This document shows positions 1-11,420 of a stretch of DNA of 64,000 nt, one piece after another. Origin of the DNA: Suillus spraguei (Eukaryota > Basidiomycota > Agaricomycetes > Boletales > Suillaceae); NCBI GenBank assembly GCA_016800925.1, contig JABCPU010000074.1:153864-217863 (forward strand). The letters run 5' to 3'. Below the pieces are notes generated by a model that saw only the letters and a list, made by a program, of their open reading frames with translations, was not told the origin of the DNA and made no database searches. Both the position numbers and the translations under genes were made by a program. Positions within the stretch are counted from its first letter, which is position 1. Every line of letters begins with the position of its first letter.

Positions 1-543
1 GTGTTGAACACGTTGAAGCTAAGTTTGAATGAACCGTATATATAGGACGTCATGTGACAAGGCACGTGCTTCCAGGTGTGGACAGACCGACTCGCGGACA
101 ACCACAACTGGTGGACAATACTTTGATGGAACAAGTGCTACGATTATCACCGCATACTAGCGTCCACCCACCTGTTGTTCTCTTCTTTTGTCCGTCGAGT
201 TAGAGACTGATCTAACTGTTCCTTTTTTTCTTCTCTTCGGATTAATTACCACAGTACGGGTGGCACCACGCGACACGTCATGATCTGTTGTTCTACGAAT
301 GAGCAACGCAACTTGAAGTATCAAAATTTACCATTGTTACCCATCGCTGGAAATTTTGTACAATAGCACGCCACTCGGAACAACACGCCCTCATTTTTCC
401 GCAAGAAGTCGAAGTTCATACTAAGTACTACGTATATATAACATGTGTGACATATTGGCCAACATCGTTCCAAACCAAACATCAATTACCCACTATTCGC
501 GATGGCCTCCTGAATTTTCCCTGGGCGCAAAACTAATTCAGTG
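1..543. promoter_or_regulatory. upstream region with a repeated promoter-like segment
   Basis: No gene is visible. Bases 1-75 closely match about 3667-3765, starting with GTGTTGAA-ACGTTGAAGC and ending near a CACGTG-containing stretch. The second copy lies just upstream of the minus-strand ORF at 3246-3575, so a sister of that gene may sit just outside the window; that is inference. A TATA-like stretch (CGTATATATAAC) lies near 430-441, about 105 bases before the ATG at 544, and could serve the first gene. Confidence 0.35.
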
Positions 544-1571
544 ATGCGATACAAAGCCATATTGGAGACTTCATTTGCATTCTCTCGCACTTTTAATCCC
601 CGCAATATCGAATATTGCTGGTACGCGCTGTGGGACCAGACGCTCTCCGATATGGTGGCGGACGTCCCAAATCTGATTGTCGCACCGCAATTTCCTGTTT
701 GGGTTGTCCCTGGAGCTGCTGACGAGGAAGATGAAAATGACGGTGATAATCCCGAGGAAATAGTACAGATGAAAGAGCAGCCTGAAGAAGCTGCACAAGA
801 GGGCAGTTCTGATCAAACTGATGACGAAAAAGAGGGCGAAAATGAGGTTGGGAACATTTCTTTTGCATCGACCGTCCCGCAAAAGGATGCTAAGGGCGTC
901 CTTGTGGATTTTGCAATCCTCAATCTCATGGCAGTGGCTCAGCCACTACACACAGAGCGCTATGGAGGATGGAGGATTACTGCGGCGAGCGTTGGCCTCC
1001 TCATAGAAGTAAAAAGGTTTCCCAGCAGGAGTTTAGAGGCCGAAGACCAGAAATCGGAGATTATTGAGCGAATTAATGAAGCTCGGGAAGATGTGGTTCA
1101 ACAGGCAGGATACCTATTTCTTCACGATACAAAAATGAATTCCGTTATGGCTATTGCAGCTGCAGGTAACTTGTCCATCCATATCTCTGGAAAATATACC
1201 CTGACCGTCATGTTGCAGGTCCGTATTGGAGCGGTACCACAATTTATCGTGGTGACGTCAAGCAGACCATGCACGGTCTTGGAACAAGGGACCCGAGCTA
1301 TCAGCCACCCAAGGAGAAATACCCTGACGTGACGCTGGAGTGGAATGTTATCCTTCGTGTTATACCGACCATTCGAGAGACCGTTTACACACTGTATATA
1401 AGACTTTACGGGAGATGGGAGTTTTGGATGTCCCGGCAGGTGTATGACGTACTTTCAATATTACTTTGCAAATTGCTTCCTGAACGAGACGGTCAGAGTC
1501 GAAAAACATCATTTATTCAGTGCCATGTATTCAAAACCGGTGGCAAATACTGCTCTTCATGGAGTCACTGA
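544..1571 (+). CDS. conserved agaricomycete hypothetical protein, two exons
   Basis: I do not know its function. Model join(544..1165,1219..1571), 324 aa. The intron has a GTAACT donor and a TTGCAG acceptor, and splicing joins AIAAAG to PYWSGTT in one continuous frame; without splicing, exon 1 runs out into an unrelated tail. Residues about 58-105 are acidic and low in complexity (runs of E and D). The middle resembles a family common in mushrooms with the sequence IAAAGPYW near an intron. No signal peptide or membrane span is evident. GTG at 541 precedes the real ATG at 544. A decayed gene is possible but no internal stop is seen. Confidence 0.6.
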
Positions 1572-2664
1572 GAGCGCTGTTTGGCCCGGGCGTACCAGTA
1601 CAAAATGTTGTCATCTCATCTTCCGTATCTTGGACTTATATATTAACTGATGGACACACCAACAAAGTGTAAGACTTATCGGGCAACCTAGGACACGGAT
1701 ACCCTTCTGGAAATGCTAATCCATAAGAAAACCCTCTAGATTCAGTCCCACTGAAAGGTAACTAGTATTATGGCTTGATCCGCGGCTCAGACTCTTTCTC
1801 GATATGCAAATCCCTCTCGCTTTACGCGCTCTGGATCTACCCCTCGAAGCGACTTCATAGCATTGAAAACAAAAGGCAACGGGCCGCATATAGTATGCGG
1901 CTCCCGAAACGTCGCGTCTACACTGCCAAAGAGTTCCACTGTCGTCAAGGCGTCCTTCGTGCGGGATCAGGAACACGAACGGCGGAAAAGACTCAGACAA
2001 CTAGAATCGCTTCGAGGAGTAGACAGTAATCGAGAATGTAAGGTCGGGGGCGGCAGGCGACCTCGACTTTGCCGGATGAAGATATAGTCTAAATTGCGAG
2101 AGAACCCGCGTGAGGGAACACCATTAATGATTGCACTATGTACTGGTCGGTTGTCTACATTCCGTTAGCACGTGTTGTCCAGAGAAGAACAAGAAATGCA
2201 CATTTCAGTGAAGTATTTTGTTGCCTCGATTCCGCGGGAAGGGTTCTGATGCTATCACACTGTGTGTAGTATGTGAATATTTGGGGCAATCAATAACAGT
2301 CCTACTTGAGAAATGTGTATCAGTGATGCGGCTGTCACGACTCGGTAACACTTAGTACTTAGTGGTACTCACTTTCGGAGAACGTCCGGGAAATGACCGA
2401 CTCGACTCCAGAGCGTATGTAACTGGGTTCAGGCGGAGTTCAGACGTCTTACTCGATGACAAAGCGTCATGGCGGGTGACTTGTGACAGCAAGACAGGAA
2501 TAACTTCAAGTGAAAGACTCCGTTGGTGCAGGAAAGAAAGACAACGGTGTATTTGCAAGATCTTCTTTATTGTGAGTGATGTAGCTACTTGAAGTTGACG
2601 TGAACCTCGACAAAGGAGAAAAGTCAAAAGCAGCTGGAGACTATCACTCCATATGCGCACACGG
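1572..2664. other. no gene recognised
   Basis: The ORFs here are short, overlap on both strands and resemble nothing I know. No RNA gene or clear repeat is visible. Confidence 0.4.
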
Positions 2665-2830
2665 TACAGTGGGGTGGACCATTTGCGAGGTGGCACGGGG
2701 GTGTTGTCTACTTATCTAAACGAGGAGGCGATGGTAGTGGTGACGGAAGTATGTACGCCAGACCATCAGAAGAATGATTAGGTCAGTGGCGCACATTAAC
2801 CAAGGATTGAACAGAAAATCCATGTCACTT
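2665..2830 (-). pseudogene. stray fragment of the UBA2 3' end
   Basis: This stretch aligns with about 8108-8276, the last-exon and last-intron region of UBA2 further right. The best block is GAGGAGGCGATGGTAGTGG (2732 onward) and the bases after it, nearly identical for about 45 bases; the rest carries scattered substitutions and small gaps. It includes the equivalent of the last intron boundary, so it was copied from DNA rather than from spliced RNA. It encodes no continuous protein. It matters as a marker of a local duplication. Confidence 0.7.
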
Positions 2831-3245
2831 GAACGACAGCCAATCTGGATCACCTCGAAGCACGACTAAGGTAGTTCACCCACATGATAACTTGACTATG
2901 GTATCAGATTCAAGCCAATGCAGGAGGTGGGTAGATATCCAATGTTACAATACAAGATATACCCACTGAAATGGATCATTTGCACCATTCGCAATGCTCC
3001 TCGAAGTTTTTCGTTAGAAGAGACCCACCCGACATAGGGTCACCGACCAAAGGATTGATATGGTGCAAAAAAGAAAGGGATAGATAATTGTTGACATTAT
3101 GAAATCTCTCGTATTCTTGTGTGTGTCAGTGTGTACCAAGTCCCATGATTCGAGGGCTTGGGTGGCATGTGCCTGCGACAAGGCTGTCAGGAGAAACATA
3201 CATTAGTTGGTTCCATTGACGGTACGCATGTCACTTACACCTGTT
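2831..3245. other. no gene recognised
   Basis: Short overlapping ORFs only. A GTGTGTCAGTGTGT microrepeat lies near 3120. Confidence 0.4.
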
Positions 3246-3575
3246 TCAAGTACCTCGGAACCAGCGTGGCGGTCCATCCTTTTTCAAGGCCTCCTTCAAA
3301 GCTATGTATTCTTCTTCCCGCGGTGCGGTTGTTGGTAACTGTTCCCAAAAATCTGTTGCAGCGAAGGCGATGCACCAATAGCGCTTCCCCTGTAGCGTTT
3401 TCACTCGACGTAATCTGGTGTAGGTGTAAACGCCTGTCTCTGTCCTGACATCCCTCGAAGCCAGGCAAATGATCTCCATTGCGTCACCTTGCGTCTTGGG
3501 GCGCGGATGACCCAACTCAATACCTCGTTGGAATAACCATTCCTCTCCCAGCAGATATCCGCAGAATTTTCCCAT
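3246..3575 (-). CDS. small hypothetical protein, 109 aa
   Basis: A single open frame starts at ATG 3575. The protein begins MGKFCGYLLGEEWLF and contains GIELGHPRPKTQGDA, YWCIAFAATDFW and a charged C-terminus. The composition looks like a real soluble protein, mixed hydrophobic and charged, with no signal peptide. It resembles small single-domain hypothetical proteins of agaricomycetes, but I cannot assign a function. The region before its start (about 3667-3765) is repeated at the left edge of the window, which suggests it is one of a repeated gene pair. Confidence 0.45.
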   Translation of the reverse strand: MGKFCGYLLGEEWLFQRGIELGHPRPKTQGDAMEIICLASRDVRTETGVYTYTRLRRVKTLQGKRYWCIAFAATDFWEQLPTTAPREEEYIALKEALKKDGPPRWFRGT

Positions 3576-3666
3576 AACTACGATGCTTGAAAAGAGTGTT
3601 AAAATACAGAGACGGTTCAGATGGCAACTGTGTGCGCTTACCTCGGATTTGCGATGTTTAGCAGGG

Positions 3667-3765
3667 TGTTGAAAACGTTGAAGCTAAGTTTGAATGAACC
3701 TTCCAAGTTGCAACTGTTCAACTCAAACTATATAGTGCGTCGTGTGACATGGCACGTGCAGGTGG
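3667..3765. repeat. second copy of the window-start repeat
   Basis: It shares AACGTTGAAGCTAAGTTTGA, then an interrupted match through GTGTGACATGGCACGTGC, with bases 1-75. The two copies are direct repeats about 3.67 kb apart. This one contains an extra ~25-base stretch (CCAAGTTGCAACTGTTCAAC region). Confidence 0.6.
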
Positions 3766-3919
3766 ACAACTCGAAAAGACCAAAGAAAAGTATTGCCATC
3801 AGCGAACCAGTAGACATATTAAGATGTTATATTTAACCATGTGTTGTTAAAATCGCAACAATCTCTGTAAACCTGGTGGGCAAAATATTTGACCTTCCTG
3901 AGGAAAGATAAGTTTACAA

Positions 3920-4614
3920 GTGAAATACATCACTGACTCCAGCGCAGAGGGGCATGTTTGTGCTCATAGTGTGTGTGCTAGCGAGTTGAGATTTGTGCAT
4001 CCAAAGAATTTTCCTCTCCACTTATTGCGGAATGATTGCTCACCAGAGTACACGTTGCCTTCCAGCTACGATATCAAGGGAATGACAGACTGTTGGTTGC
4101 TATCAGATCTTCTAATGTGCCGTTACTGTCATTCTGCTCTCGTTTGCAAATATCCGCACCAGCCTGTCAATGCGCTTGCAAGTTTTCAATACTACGGTCA
4201 TGAAAGACTGCCCTCTGTTGTTAGCGAGCATCCGTGTATGATCTTATGCTCATTGCCCGTGCACACACTTCACAGATCATTCATTTCTACTCATATAAGC
4301 CGAGTGAGCAGCACAATTGGCTTGACGAAGAGGCTTTTCAGCGCTACAATCAGAGCAACGTTGCGATTAGGCCGCAAGATTCTACCGAGCTCCAATTTGG
4401 TCTGCTGCCTCCTAGCCATGATCAATTACATGATGCAATGTGCGTCATGTTCGGTGGACATGCGCCAAAACCTTCTCGAGAAACTGTCGGACAGATGCGA
4501 CCGGTGCTAGTCACTAAGTCGATTGTCAACTCATTGACCCTTTGCTTGCGAGTAACGCCTGGTGTCAGCAATGTGGAGTTGCGTACTGAGATTTATGAAA
4601 TTTTAGTGGCATAG
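3920..4614 (+). pseudogene. relic of a Helitron-type helicase gene (DUF6570-like N-terminal region)
   Basis: Two overlapping frames together resemble the N-terminal region of basidiomycete Helitron helicases. The first (from 3920) contains FPLHLLRND, a CRYCHSALVCK zinc-type pair and NALASFQYYGHERLP. The second (from 4234) continues with MYDLMLIARAH, LLPPSHDQLHDAMCVMFGG and PVLVTKSIVNSL. The switch between frames near 4225-4240 is a frameshift. The helicase, Rep and endonuclease parts are missing, so it is a fragment. No Helitron ends (TC start, CTRR end with hairpin) were confirmed. Confidence 0.65.
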
Positions 4615-5663
4615 CTGACGGAAAAGGGAAACCTCCTGTACGAAGTTTCCAGCACTTCATATTACTTCTACCACATGTCATACACATATATTTCTATGGC
4701 AAAATGAAATAAAACCAATTCAAAAATGCTAACAATCAAAATCCCAGTCAGACCAAAGCTCAAAGCGGCCTGGGAGCCACGAACCGCTGCAGTTCTAACT
4801 TCTCAGACTCGCCTGCGCCATATGTCAAATGATGATAAGAGAACGAGGCACCTCTTGAAGGCTGACTGGTCGACCAAAAATCTAGTAGAAGAAGACGATA
4901 AGGTTGAGGTTGATCAGCTGGAGTTGCATGTCGTCCGTATTGTAATCATCTGTGGAGGCGTGCATAAGTACGCTCGTTCTTGCTAGTTTCATCGAAGATA
5001 ACATACTTTAAGCCATCGCCAACAAAGAATAAGGATAATGTGGTGATAGTGATGTTATGCTCGACTGGAAGCCAGGTGCAAATCTGGTTCTTCGGAGAAG
5101 AGGTCTTCAACTACTAAGCACTCATGTGATCATTCTCGCGCGGCAGACAAGTAGAGAAGGGGGGCCTAGCAACAGTACCAAGTTCTTCAAACATGCATGT
5201 TTCGCAAACGAAAGCAGAGGCTGGCCTGAGAAACAACTCGACCTCCCAACTATGATCCTAGAGTGCGAGTGCACATTATTCTATATCGTTGCTTATTTGT
5301 CGGTTGACCATGGCGTATAGACGATGACGAGAAGAGGGAAGGCGAAGCGTCGTTTTCGATATTTGTTGGCAATGAACGGCGTCCGAAAGGTTGGTCACAG
5401 CCACTAAGTCACGCTCTCACACGGAGAGGACTACATCTCCGAAGTGTATGTCTCGATCTTGCTTGACCTCAGATTCCTGTCTTGCCACATTTTATCCGGA
5501 AGTCGAATCCTTGCACTCATGATGGCTCGGATTGCAACTATCTTGTCATCACTTTGGACTGACATAGCTAAAGTTCCCAAGTAATGATCGCGTTCGCTAG
5601 GACATATAATGGGTTACCGAGTATGATATGACTTTCCAGTGAGCCATTTTCTCCGCTGCATCC
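4615..5663. other. no gene recognised
   Basis: Two ORFs of 86 and 87 codons on the plus strand (4726-4986, 5057-5320) show no family resemblance. Nothing else is supported. Confidence 0.35.
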
Positions 5664-6939
5664 TTGATGACACTCCTGGCTTTATCAATCGTGGGATTGT
5701 CCGTTGAAATTCGCAATTCCCGCATCACCCTCCCCATGACCAGGAGCCTAAAATTCTCCAATGATACCAACCTCGTGCAGCAGGATGAAGCTCGCTTGGC
5801 GGCCTTTAGAGACTACAGCACAAATGGCAGACGTGCTCATGTTCCTTTGATAAACGCTTATAATGGCTACATTGTATCAGTTGGCATTGGTGCTCCCCCC
5901 ACAATCTGTAAGTTCAACACTGAGAAAACATGCAGCTGCTAATGTATCATTGAAGACAACTTAGTTGTCGATGCCGCTACTGCGAACACGCGGGTTGGCG
6001 CCAGAACTCAGTACGCGCCAACCAGCTCCAGCTCTAACATTAAACAGCCTGTGGGACAAGCTTACGGTTCTGCCTCTTTGGTATGACATACAATAATATA
6101 ATAAGCCTACGATCATCTATGGGAATGCTATACACTGATACCATCACTTTCGTTGATGGGCTCACCATGAAAAGGATATCAATCGATGTCGCTTCTACTT
6201 CGCGTGGCCTCAATGGTGTTGACGGTATCATTGGCATCAGGCCTACAGCGTCATCACTCGGCATCCTACGAAATTCACACGAAGAAACGATCCAGACCGT
6301 CACTGACTTACTGTTTAGCCGGGGCGTCATTTCTCATCCCCTTGTTGGTATCTTTTTCCAGCCCTCCATTGCCGCAAGGCGCAGACGGCTATGAAGAGCT
6401 CAGCTTTGGTGAAACTGACCCTGCCATGTATATCGGCAACATTGCGTACACGTAGGCTACCTCAGCCCCTGATAAATCCAGACTGATAGCAATTATTTTG
6501 TTTCAGTCCTACCACCGCCACCCCCGCTCAGCGAGGCAATGGGGTATCAATCAGAGAATCAATTATCCACCTTTCTCTTGATTGCCTCCGGTGTGTGTCT
6601 AGAGTCCGCAAGTAATAATGGTCTAATCAGCGTTCGATAGATGCCTGTGAGAAATACCGGGCTGCAACCAGCGCTGATTCAGATCCGGCGACTAATCTTC
6701 TCACTATTACTCCTGACCAGTACGATGCCCTACAGGACTTGAAATTACACATTGGCGGTGCTAATGTTGACGACAATACTATATATCTCGTCGTCAGAAG
6801 CCTTGGCAGACCCACTGGCTCAGGGCTTGACTTTATGAATGGCTACGTATTCTTCCAGCGCTTCTACACTGTTTTCGATACTGGCGACTCCCTGGTCAGT
6901 TTTGCGACGACTCCGTTCACTTCTGCCACCACCAACTAA
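5664..6939 (+). pseudogene. decayed A1-family aspartic protease
   Basis: The order of motifs follows secreted fungal aspartic proteases: an N-terminal region ending VPLINAYNGYIVSVGIGAPPT; a likely intron (about 5908-5962); then VDAATANTRVGA where active enzymes have VDTGSSNTWVGA; QAYGSAS; LYTDTITFVDGLTMKRISI and NGVDGIIGIRP; TVTDLLFSRGVIS; ELSFGETDPAMYIGNIAYT; WGINQRINY; and finally ITPDQYDALQDL, DFMNGYVFFQRFYTVFDT and FATTPFTSATTN. These pieces lie in different frames (shifts near 6085, 6360-6400 and 6560-6630). The first catalytic Asp-Thr-Gly is changed to Asp-Ala-Ala, and the second is not recognisable. The intact enzyme would be secreted. It is no longer a functional protease. Confidence 0.8.
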
Positions 6940-7931
6940 TATGGAATTGCGCAACTGGCTGAAAGTTGGCAGTTGTGTACACCATATATTGCATCTTTAT
7001 TGCTAGAGCTTGGGTGACCAGTGACCAGTGCGTGACGCTCCGAATGCTACTCTAATAAACTGCGCAATACAACATCGAGTGCGCGATACACTGCTAGCTG
7101 CACGATACACTACTAACTGCACGATACACTTTATCTTACATCTGTGTAGCTACTTCTACTAGTAAACTGAGTGGCCAAAATTTTCGAAGCTGGGCTAGAC
7201 AAGCAAGTATTTTTGCAAGATTGTCAGCTGTACAAGCGATGACATGACTGAAAGCACTAACATGGCTACCCATCCGTTCCACTCCAGCTGCTTCCAGTGC
7301 TCCTCAGATCTCTTTTGCTTCATGTAAGTTCCTGCATGACCATAGCAGAGATAGTTGGTCCATTTCTGAACTGTGGTTATTGAACATGACTGATCGAGTC
7401 TGATTCAAAGTTCACATAAGGGAAGCTGAGCCATTCACATTGGTCCAATGTCCACTGTTCAAGCCTGAGGACTTGTGGAAGCCTTGAACCTATTCCAGAC
7501 CTCTCTGAACTGATTTTGTGTGCATACCTGAGGTACAATTGAAAGTACCCGAGAGACATGTCTGTCACATCAGAAAGGACACCAGCTCGTCCAATCAGAC
7601 TGTCAGTTGAACATCAGTGAGTTTGCTTTGCAGGACTTGCCAAGACTAATGCCAATTTCCCAATTTAGCACTCACTTTGTGGTCTCTTCTGCCAGTGCCA
7701 GCCTTACTCAGGCTACTGCAGTGCAGAGATCACCCATATCCTGCCCACCTTCTCTGTTTCTACCTATTACTTCATGTGCGCACACAGTACTTGGCATGAT
7801 CATTCGAGTTGCCATACCGACCATCAACAAGGTCGCACCTTTGAGTGATACTATGTGCACCTCGATGTCTGCAACTGAACCACTTAGAACATTCAATAAC
7901 ATAGGCAAGACAAGAAAACGGGGCAAGGGTC
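6940..7931. other. intergenic region and probable UBA2 3' UTR
   Basis: No gene is recognised. A short tandem repeat lies at 7084-7132: three copies of CGATACACT spaced about 19-20 bases apart. ORFs at 7607-8248 and 7708-7935 overlap the end of UBA2 and look like shadows. Confidence 0.4.
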
Positions 7932-10466
7932 TCAATCAATTTCAATCACGTCATCCTCTATTTTGTCATCCTTGCTGCTCAATATCAGCAGTCCGTCCTC
8001 CTCTAACCTCCTCCTCTTGTTGGGACTCGCAATATTCACTACCGAGGTTGTGCCATTTGTATCTGTCTTGGCGCGTTTGGAAAACGGTCCGACTTCCAAA
8101 AGTTCGTCATCTGGGGCGGACCGCTTGCGAGATGGCGCGGGAGGGGGAGTTGACTGCTGCTTCTCTAGACGAGGAGGCGATGGTAGTGGTGACGGAAGTA
8201 TGTACGCCGGACCATCAGAAGGATGGTTCGGTCTGCGGTACACATTAACCAATGACTCGATAAAAATGCATGTCACTCACGGTAGTATGCTCAACGCAAC
8301 TACAATCGTTCCCCACTCCTCCTCCTCATCCACAATTGTCAGGAACTTGCCTCTTCCAACATTCAAACTCTCCAGTGTCCGTCCAAGGTTATCATCCCAG
8401 TCGGGATCGCTAAGGATGCGCTTGTCTTCGTAGACGCTAACATCCCTTTTATCACTGCCGAGTATGCCATCTACAAGTTCACTTAATGTTACACGAGCGG
8501 GGTCACACAAAACTTTGGTGTAGGTGTCTCGGCAGACACCACATTTAGGATTCGGTGGGCACATAGTGCTTGTACTGAGAGGATTGGTTGGCTTGAACTG
8601 CACGTGGACATTGCGCAGTTGCGCGTATGATTTGCGAAGGAGATGAAGTGCTTGCAAAACTATGAGGCCGGAAATGATGGCATTGGTGGTCGCAATTGCA
8701 GGAATGATATTTCCTGCCATTTCTGGGAAAAAATGAGTTGTAAAAGAGGAACGGCAACATTGAAACAGACCTTTGATTTCCCAGCGTGTCTTGCGATCGA
8801 TGTAGTATGCCGCAGAACGAAGATTTGCAGCAGCGGTGACGAAATCAAGCGTATCATCATCATCTTTGTCGAAGGAAATGACATCTTCACCTTTGCGAAG
8901 CCGCTCGGCAAGTCGATTTGTACTGCGATCCTCGTTTAGAAATCTAATTCATTGCATGACACCTATGCCTACCTTGATATGAAAAGCTCCAAGGTGTCGT
9001 GCAAACTGAGTGCCCGTTGATCCCTTAGTCCCGAAACACCATTCGACGAACTAGATGACGAAGACATCGAAGGGGTCTTTCCATTCGTGTGGCCGTTCGC
9101 TGGCTGGAAGTGGATTATCTGCGCACTCCCGGTAGTTGTACTCGAGTTCGAAGGTCGTTGTATGAAAAATCTCCCTTCCTGGATAGCGGTGAAATCAAGA
9201 GGCGTCGGTGCCGCACGTGCGCGCCACATGTCAGACATTGATAACAGATTGAGGATGTCAGAGTGGAAAACCTGCAGAGAATCAATACCTCAAGGTCACC
9301 TTTGGATAAGGCGTGAAATAAGACCTTCTTGAATACACGTTGAGCCACATCCTCTGTTGTCTGTGCTCGGAGTGCACTTCGAACTGCTTTATACGCGAGC
9401 GCCTCTTTGCGTAGAGCAGCAATTTCTTCGGCTGTGTGAAACGCCTCCTTAGCAATGCATACAGACCTTCAGGGTAATCAAATCTACCGTTTTCTCCTTG
9501 CTTCTCCGCTTCATCGAGTTCGTCTGTCCCATCTTCGTCCTCACCAAACAGTTGCCTGACATCACAGTGCAGTATCTTTTTACCAGAAACACATTGATAA
9601 ACTTACGGTAGTAAGTAGCTCTTCGCCCAAACAATGCAATGAATAGGCTGAGACGGTGTAGACCGAATCGTGCACACTGGGAAAGTTGTTGGTGTAGGTT
9701 TCGGCACACAGTCAAAACATTCTGTGCGATCCTGAATAAGAAATCTTTCAACAACACAGCCTCATCAACTAAAATGTCCAATACCTTGAGTAAAGGCTGT
9801 ACTTGACCAAGGTATCCAGCAGTGCCAGATTCGACTAGAGGAACACCAGCAGCCATGCACATCTTATTAACATGTCTTCGCGCATCTGGAATGCGATTCC
9901 GTCAAACCACGTTGAATTTAAGTCATCAGTTATCATTACCGAGATTGTCTAGTGCATTCAGGACAATGTCAAAACCACTGAACCATTCAATGTCAAACTG
10001 TGCTTCTTTTATGTTTGCATAAATGGGATGAATGTTAACATTGGGGTTGAAGGCACCAGCGGTTTGGGCTGCTACCTTGCGGGCCAATGCTATGATGTTA
10101 CCCCGGAGCAAGATCTGTCAATTGGGCAGCTTACCGTGGCTTTGCTATGTTTGATATCTTTCTTTTTGAAAAGAAACTGCCTATTCAGGTTCGAAAGGTC
10201 TATGGTGTCTAGGTCAAGTAGGGTTATGTGGCCAAAGCCCGTCAAGACGATATTCTTCACTGTCACATATTATATCATAATCACGGAATGCAACACAAAA
10301 ATATATTCTTCAAAGACTTACAAAGTTCGCATCCTATTCCTCCTGCCCCAACTAGTAGAACTTTCGTCTCAGACAACTTCTCACAAAGCTCGGGACCCAA
10401 GATGGCTTGCGCATGAGCAGATCGAGATGACGTCTTGCTAGCACCGTTCATAGAAGAGCGTGACAT
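7932..10466 (-). CDS. UBA2: SUMO-activating enzyme E1 catalytic subunit Uba2
   Basis: With Aos1 this nuclear enzyme adenylates SUMO, binds it as a thioester and passes it to Ubc9. Model of 11 exons: complement(join(7932..8232,8281..8722,8771..8943,8973..9271,9325..9431,9488..9555,9607..9731,9785..9885,9940..10075,10135..10259,10322..10466)), 673 aa. Visible in order: nucleotide-binding [47 protein letters not shown]; zinc pair ECFDC; catalytic cysteine in [16 protein letters not shown]; second zinc pair PKCGVC; then the ubiquitin-fold region. The tail has basic clusters (SRKR, KRRR), likely nuclear signals, and ends DDVIEID, which resembles a SUMO-interacting motif. Length fits the family. 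All exon phases agree. Confidence 0.95.
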
Positions 10467-10748
10467 TCCACAGGAGGGATCAACGTAAAGTTTCCTCGAA
10501 AGTAGCTTCGAAAATGTTGACCTGCGCTCTGCTGACGACTGCAAGAATTCAAAGGTAAGGGAGCGCCGCAAAGGCGGCCTCATGCGTGACTCGATATTTC
10601 TCGGTCACGCGTCGGGCGTCACGCGTTCAAGAATGTCACGCCTTCAACTTACAGCAGCTCACGGCTATGGTCAGCCACTAGGGCATCGTGCATTGAGTAA
10701 TCAATCAAGCTCATAAGCTTAAGTAGTGGAAAAAATACTGCTCGGTAT
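10467..10748. promoter_or_regulatory. UBA2 upstream region
   Basis: 282 bases lie between the UBA2 start and the stop of the next minus-strand gene. A GTCACGCGTCGGGCGTCACGC stretch and nearby GTCACGCC (about 10604-10642) give three GTCACGC copies that could be regulator sites; this is inference from repetition only. Confidence 0.3.
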
Positions 10749-11420
10749 CTAAATGTCGTGTTTCCATCCCACTTCGTGACCATTTTCAATCATTGGCTCC
10801 ACAAATCCTCGGAATGTCCACGAAGGGAGTTCAGCAACAATTTCCCCGCCGCTCTGTAAGATACTACAATCTTGAGACCAGCGCATGCCATATCCTTCTG
10901 CCACTCGTACTTCATATACCAGGACTTGATGCGGTAGCCAATGTAGATTCCTCCAAGTCGAATTGTCCACCACTCGTTCAAATAATATCAGCGCACGTTC
11001 ATTGATGGAGGAAACTGAACCGGAGGGGGTGCCCCACCACCCTGTGTCTGCTTTAATCTGCCCTTTGTTATTTCTCTTGACTGGCAAATCCTTTGCCTCT
11101 GGTGTCTTCCCCTGGGAGCGGTGCGAATGTTTTGACCATGCACGAGCACCAGCCGTGAGTCCCACCTTATTGGGTATGCTGAATGCTATAAGGCATTTCT
11201 CTCGTGTTGGCGGTTCAGACCCTAGCGCAGAGCCAACGGTATACGCCAGGCCGCTTAATAAGTGTTTCGATAGCGGGTCAAGTGTTTGTTTGAGTTCAGG
11301 ATGGCTCTGAATCAACTCCTGGACTCGAGAGCGCTCAAGCGCTGCAGATGGTAGCTCTTCGATGTTGAAACAGCGAGGGATGGGAATGAAGAAGTTTGAC
11401 CCTATATCAACATCTGGCAT
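10749..11420 (-). CDS. conserved basidiomycete protein of unknown function, 223 aa
   Basis: Single exon from ATG 11420, MPDVDIGSNFFIPIPRCF; the frame is open a little further upstream from a TTG. Conserved-looking stretches are AYTVGSALGSEPPTREKC, KVGLTAGARAWSKHSHRS, GWWGTPSGSVSSINERA and HQVLVYEVRVAEGYGMRW, ending FVEPMIENGHEVGWKH. I recall this pattern from agaricomycete hypothetical proteins with no assigned role. It has no signal peptide or membrane span. It diverges from SDH4, with about 220 bases between the two starts. Confidence 0.75.
   Translation of the reverse strand: MPDVDIGSNFFIPIPRCFNIEELPSAALERSRVQELIQSHPELKQTLDPLSKHLLSGLAYTVGSALGSEPPTREKCLIAFSIPNKVGLTAGARAWSKHSHRSQGKTPEAKDLPVKRNNKGQIKADTGWWGTPSGSVSSINERALILFERVVDNSTWRNLHWLPHQVLVYEVRVAEGYGMRWSQDCSILQSGGEIVAELPSWTFRGFVEPMIENGHEVGWKHDI

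Noticed and set aside
7607..8248. 213-codon plus-strand ORF
   Set aside because: It overlaps the last exon of UBA2 on the other strand and has no family resemblance.
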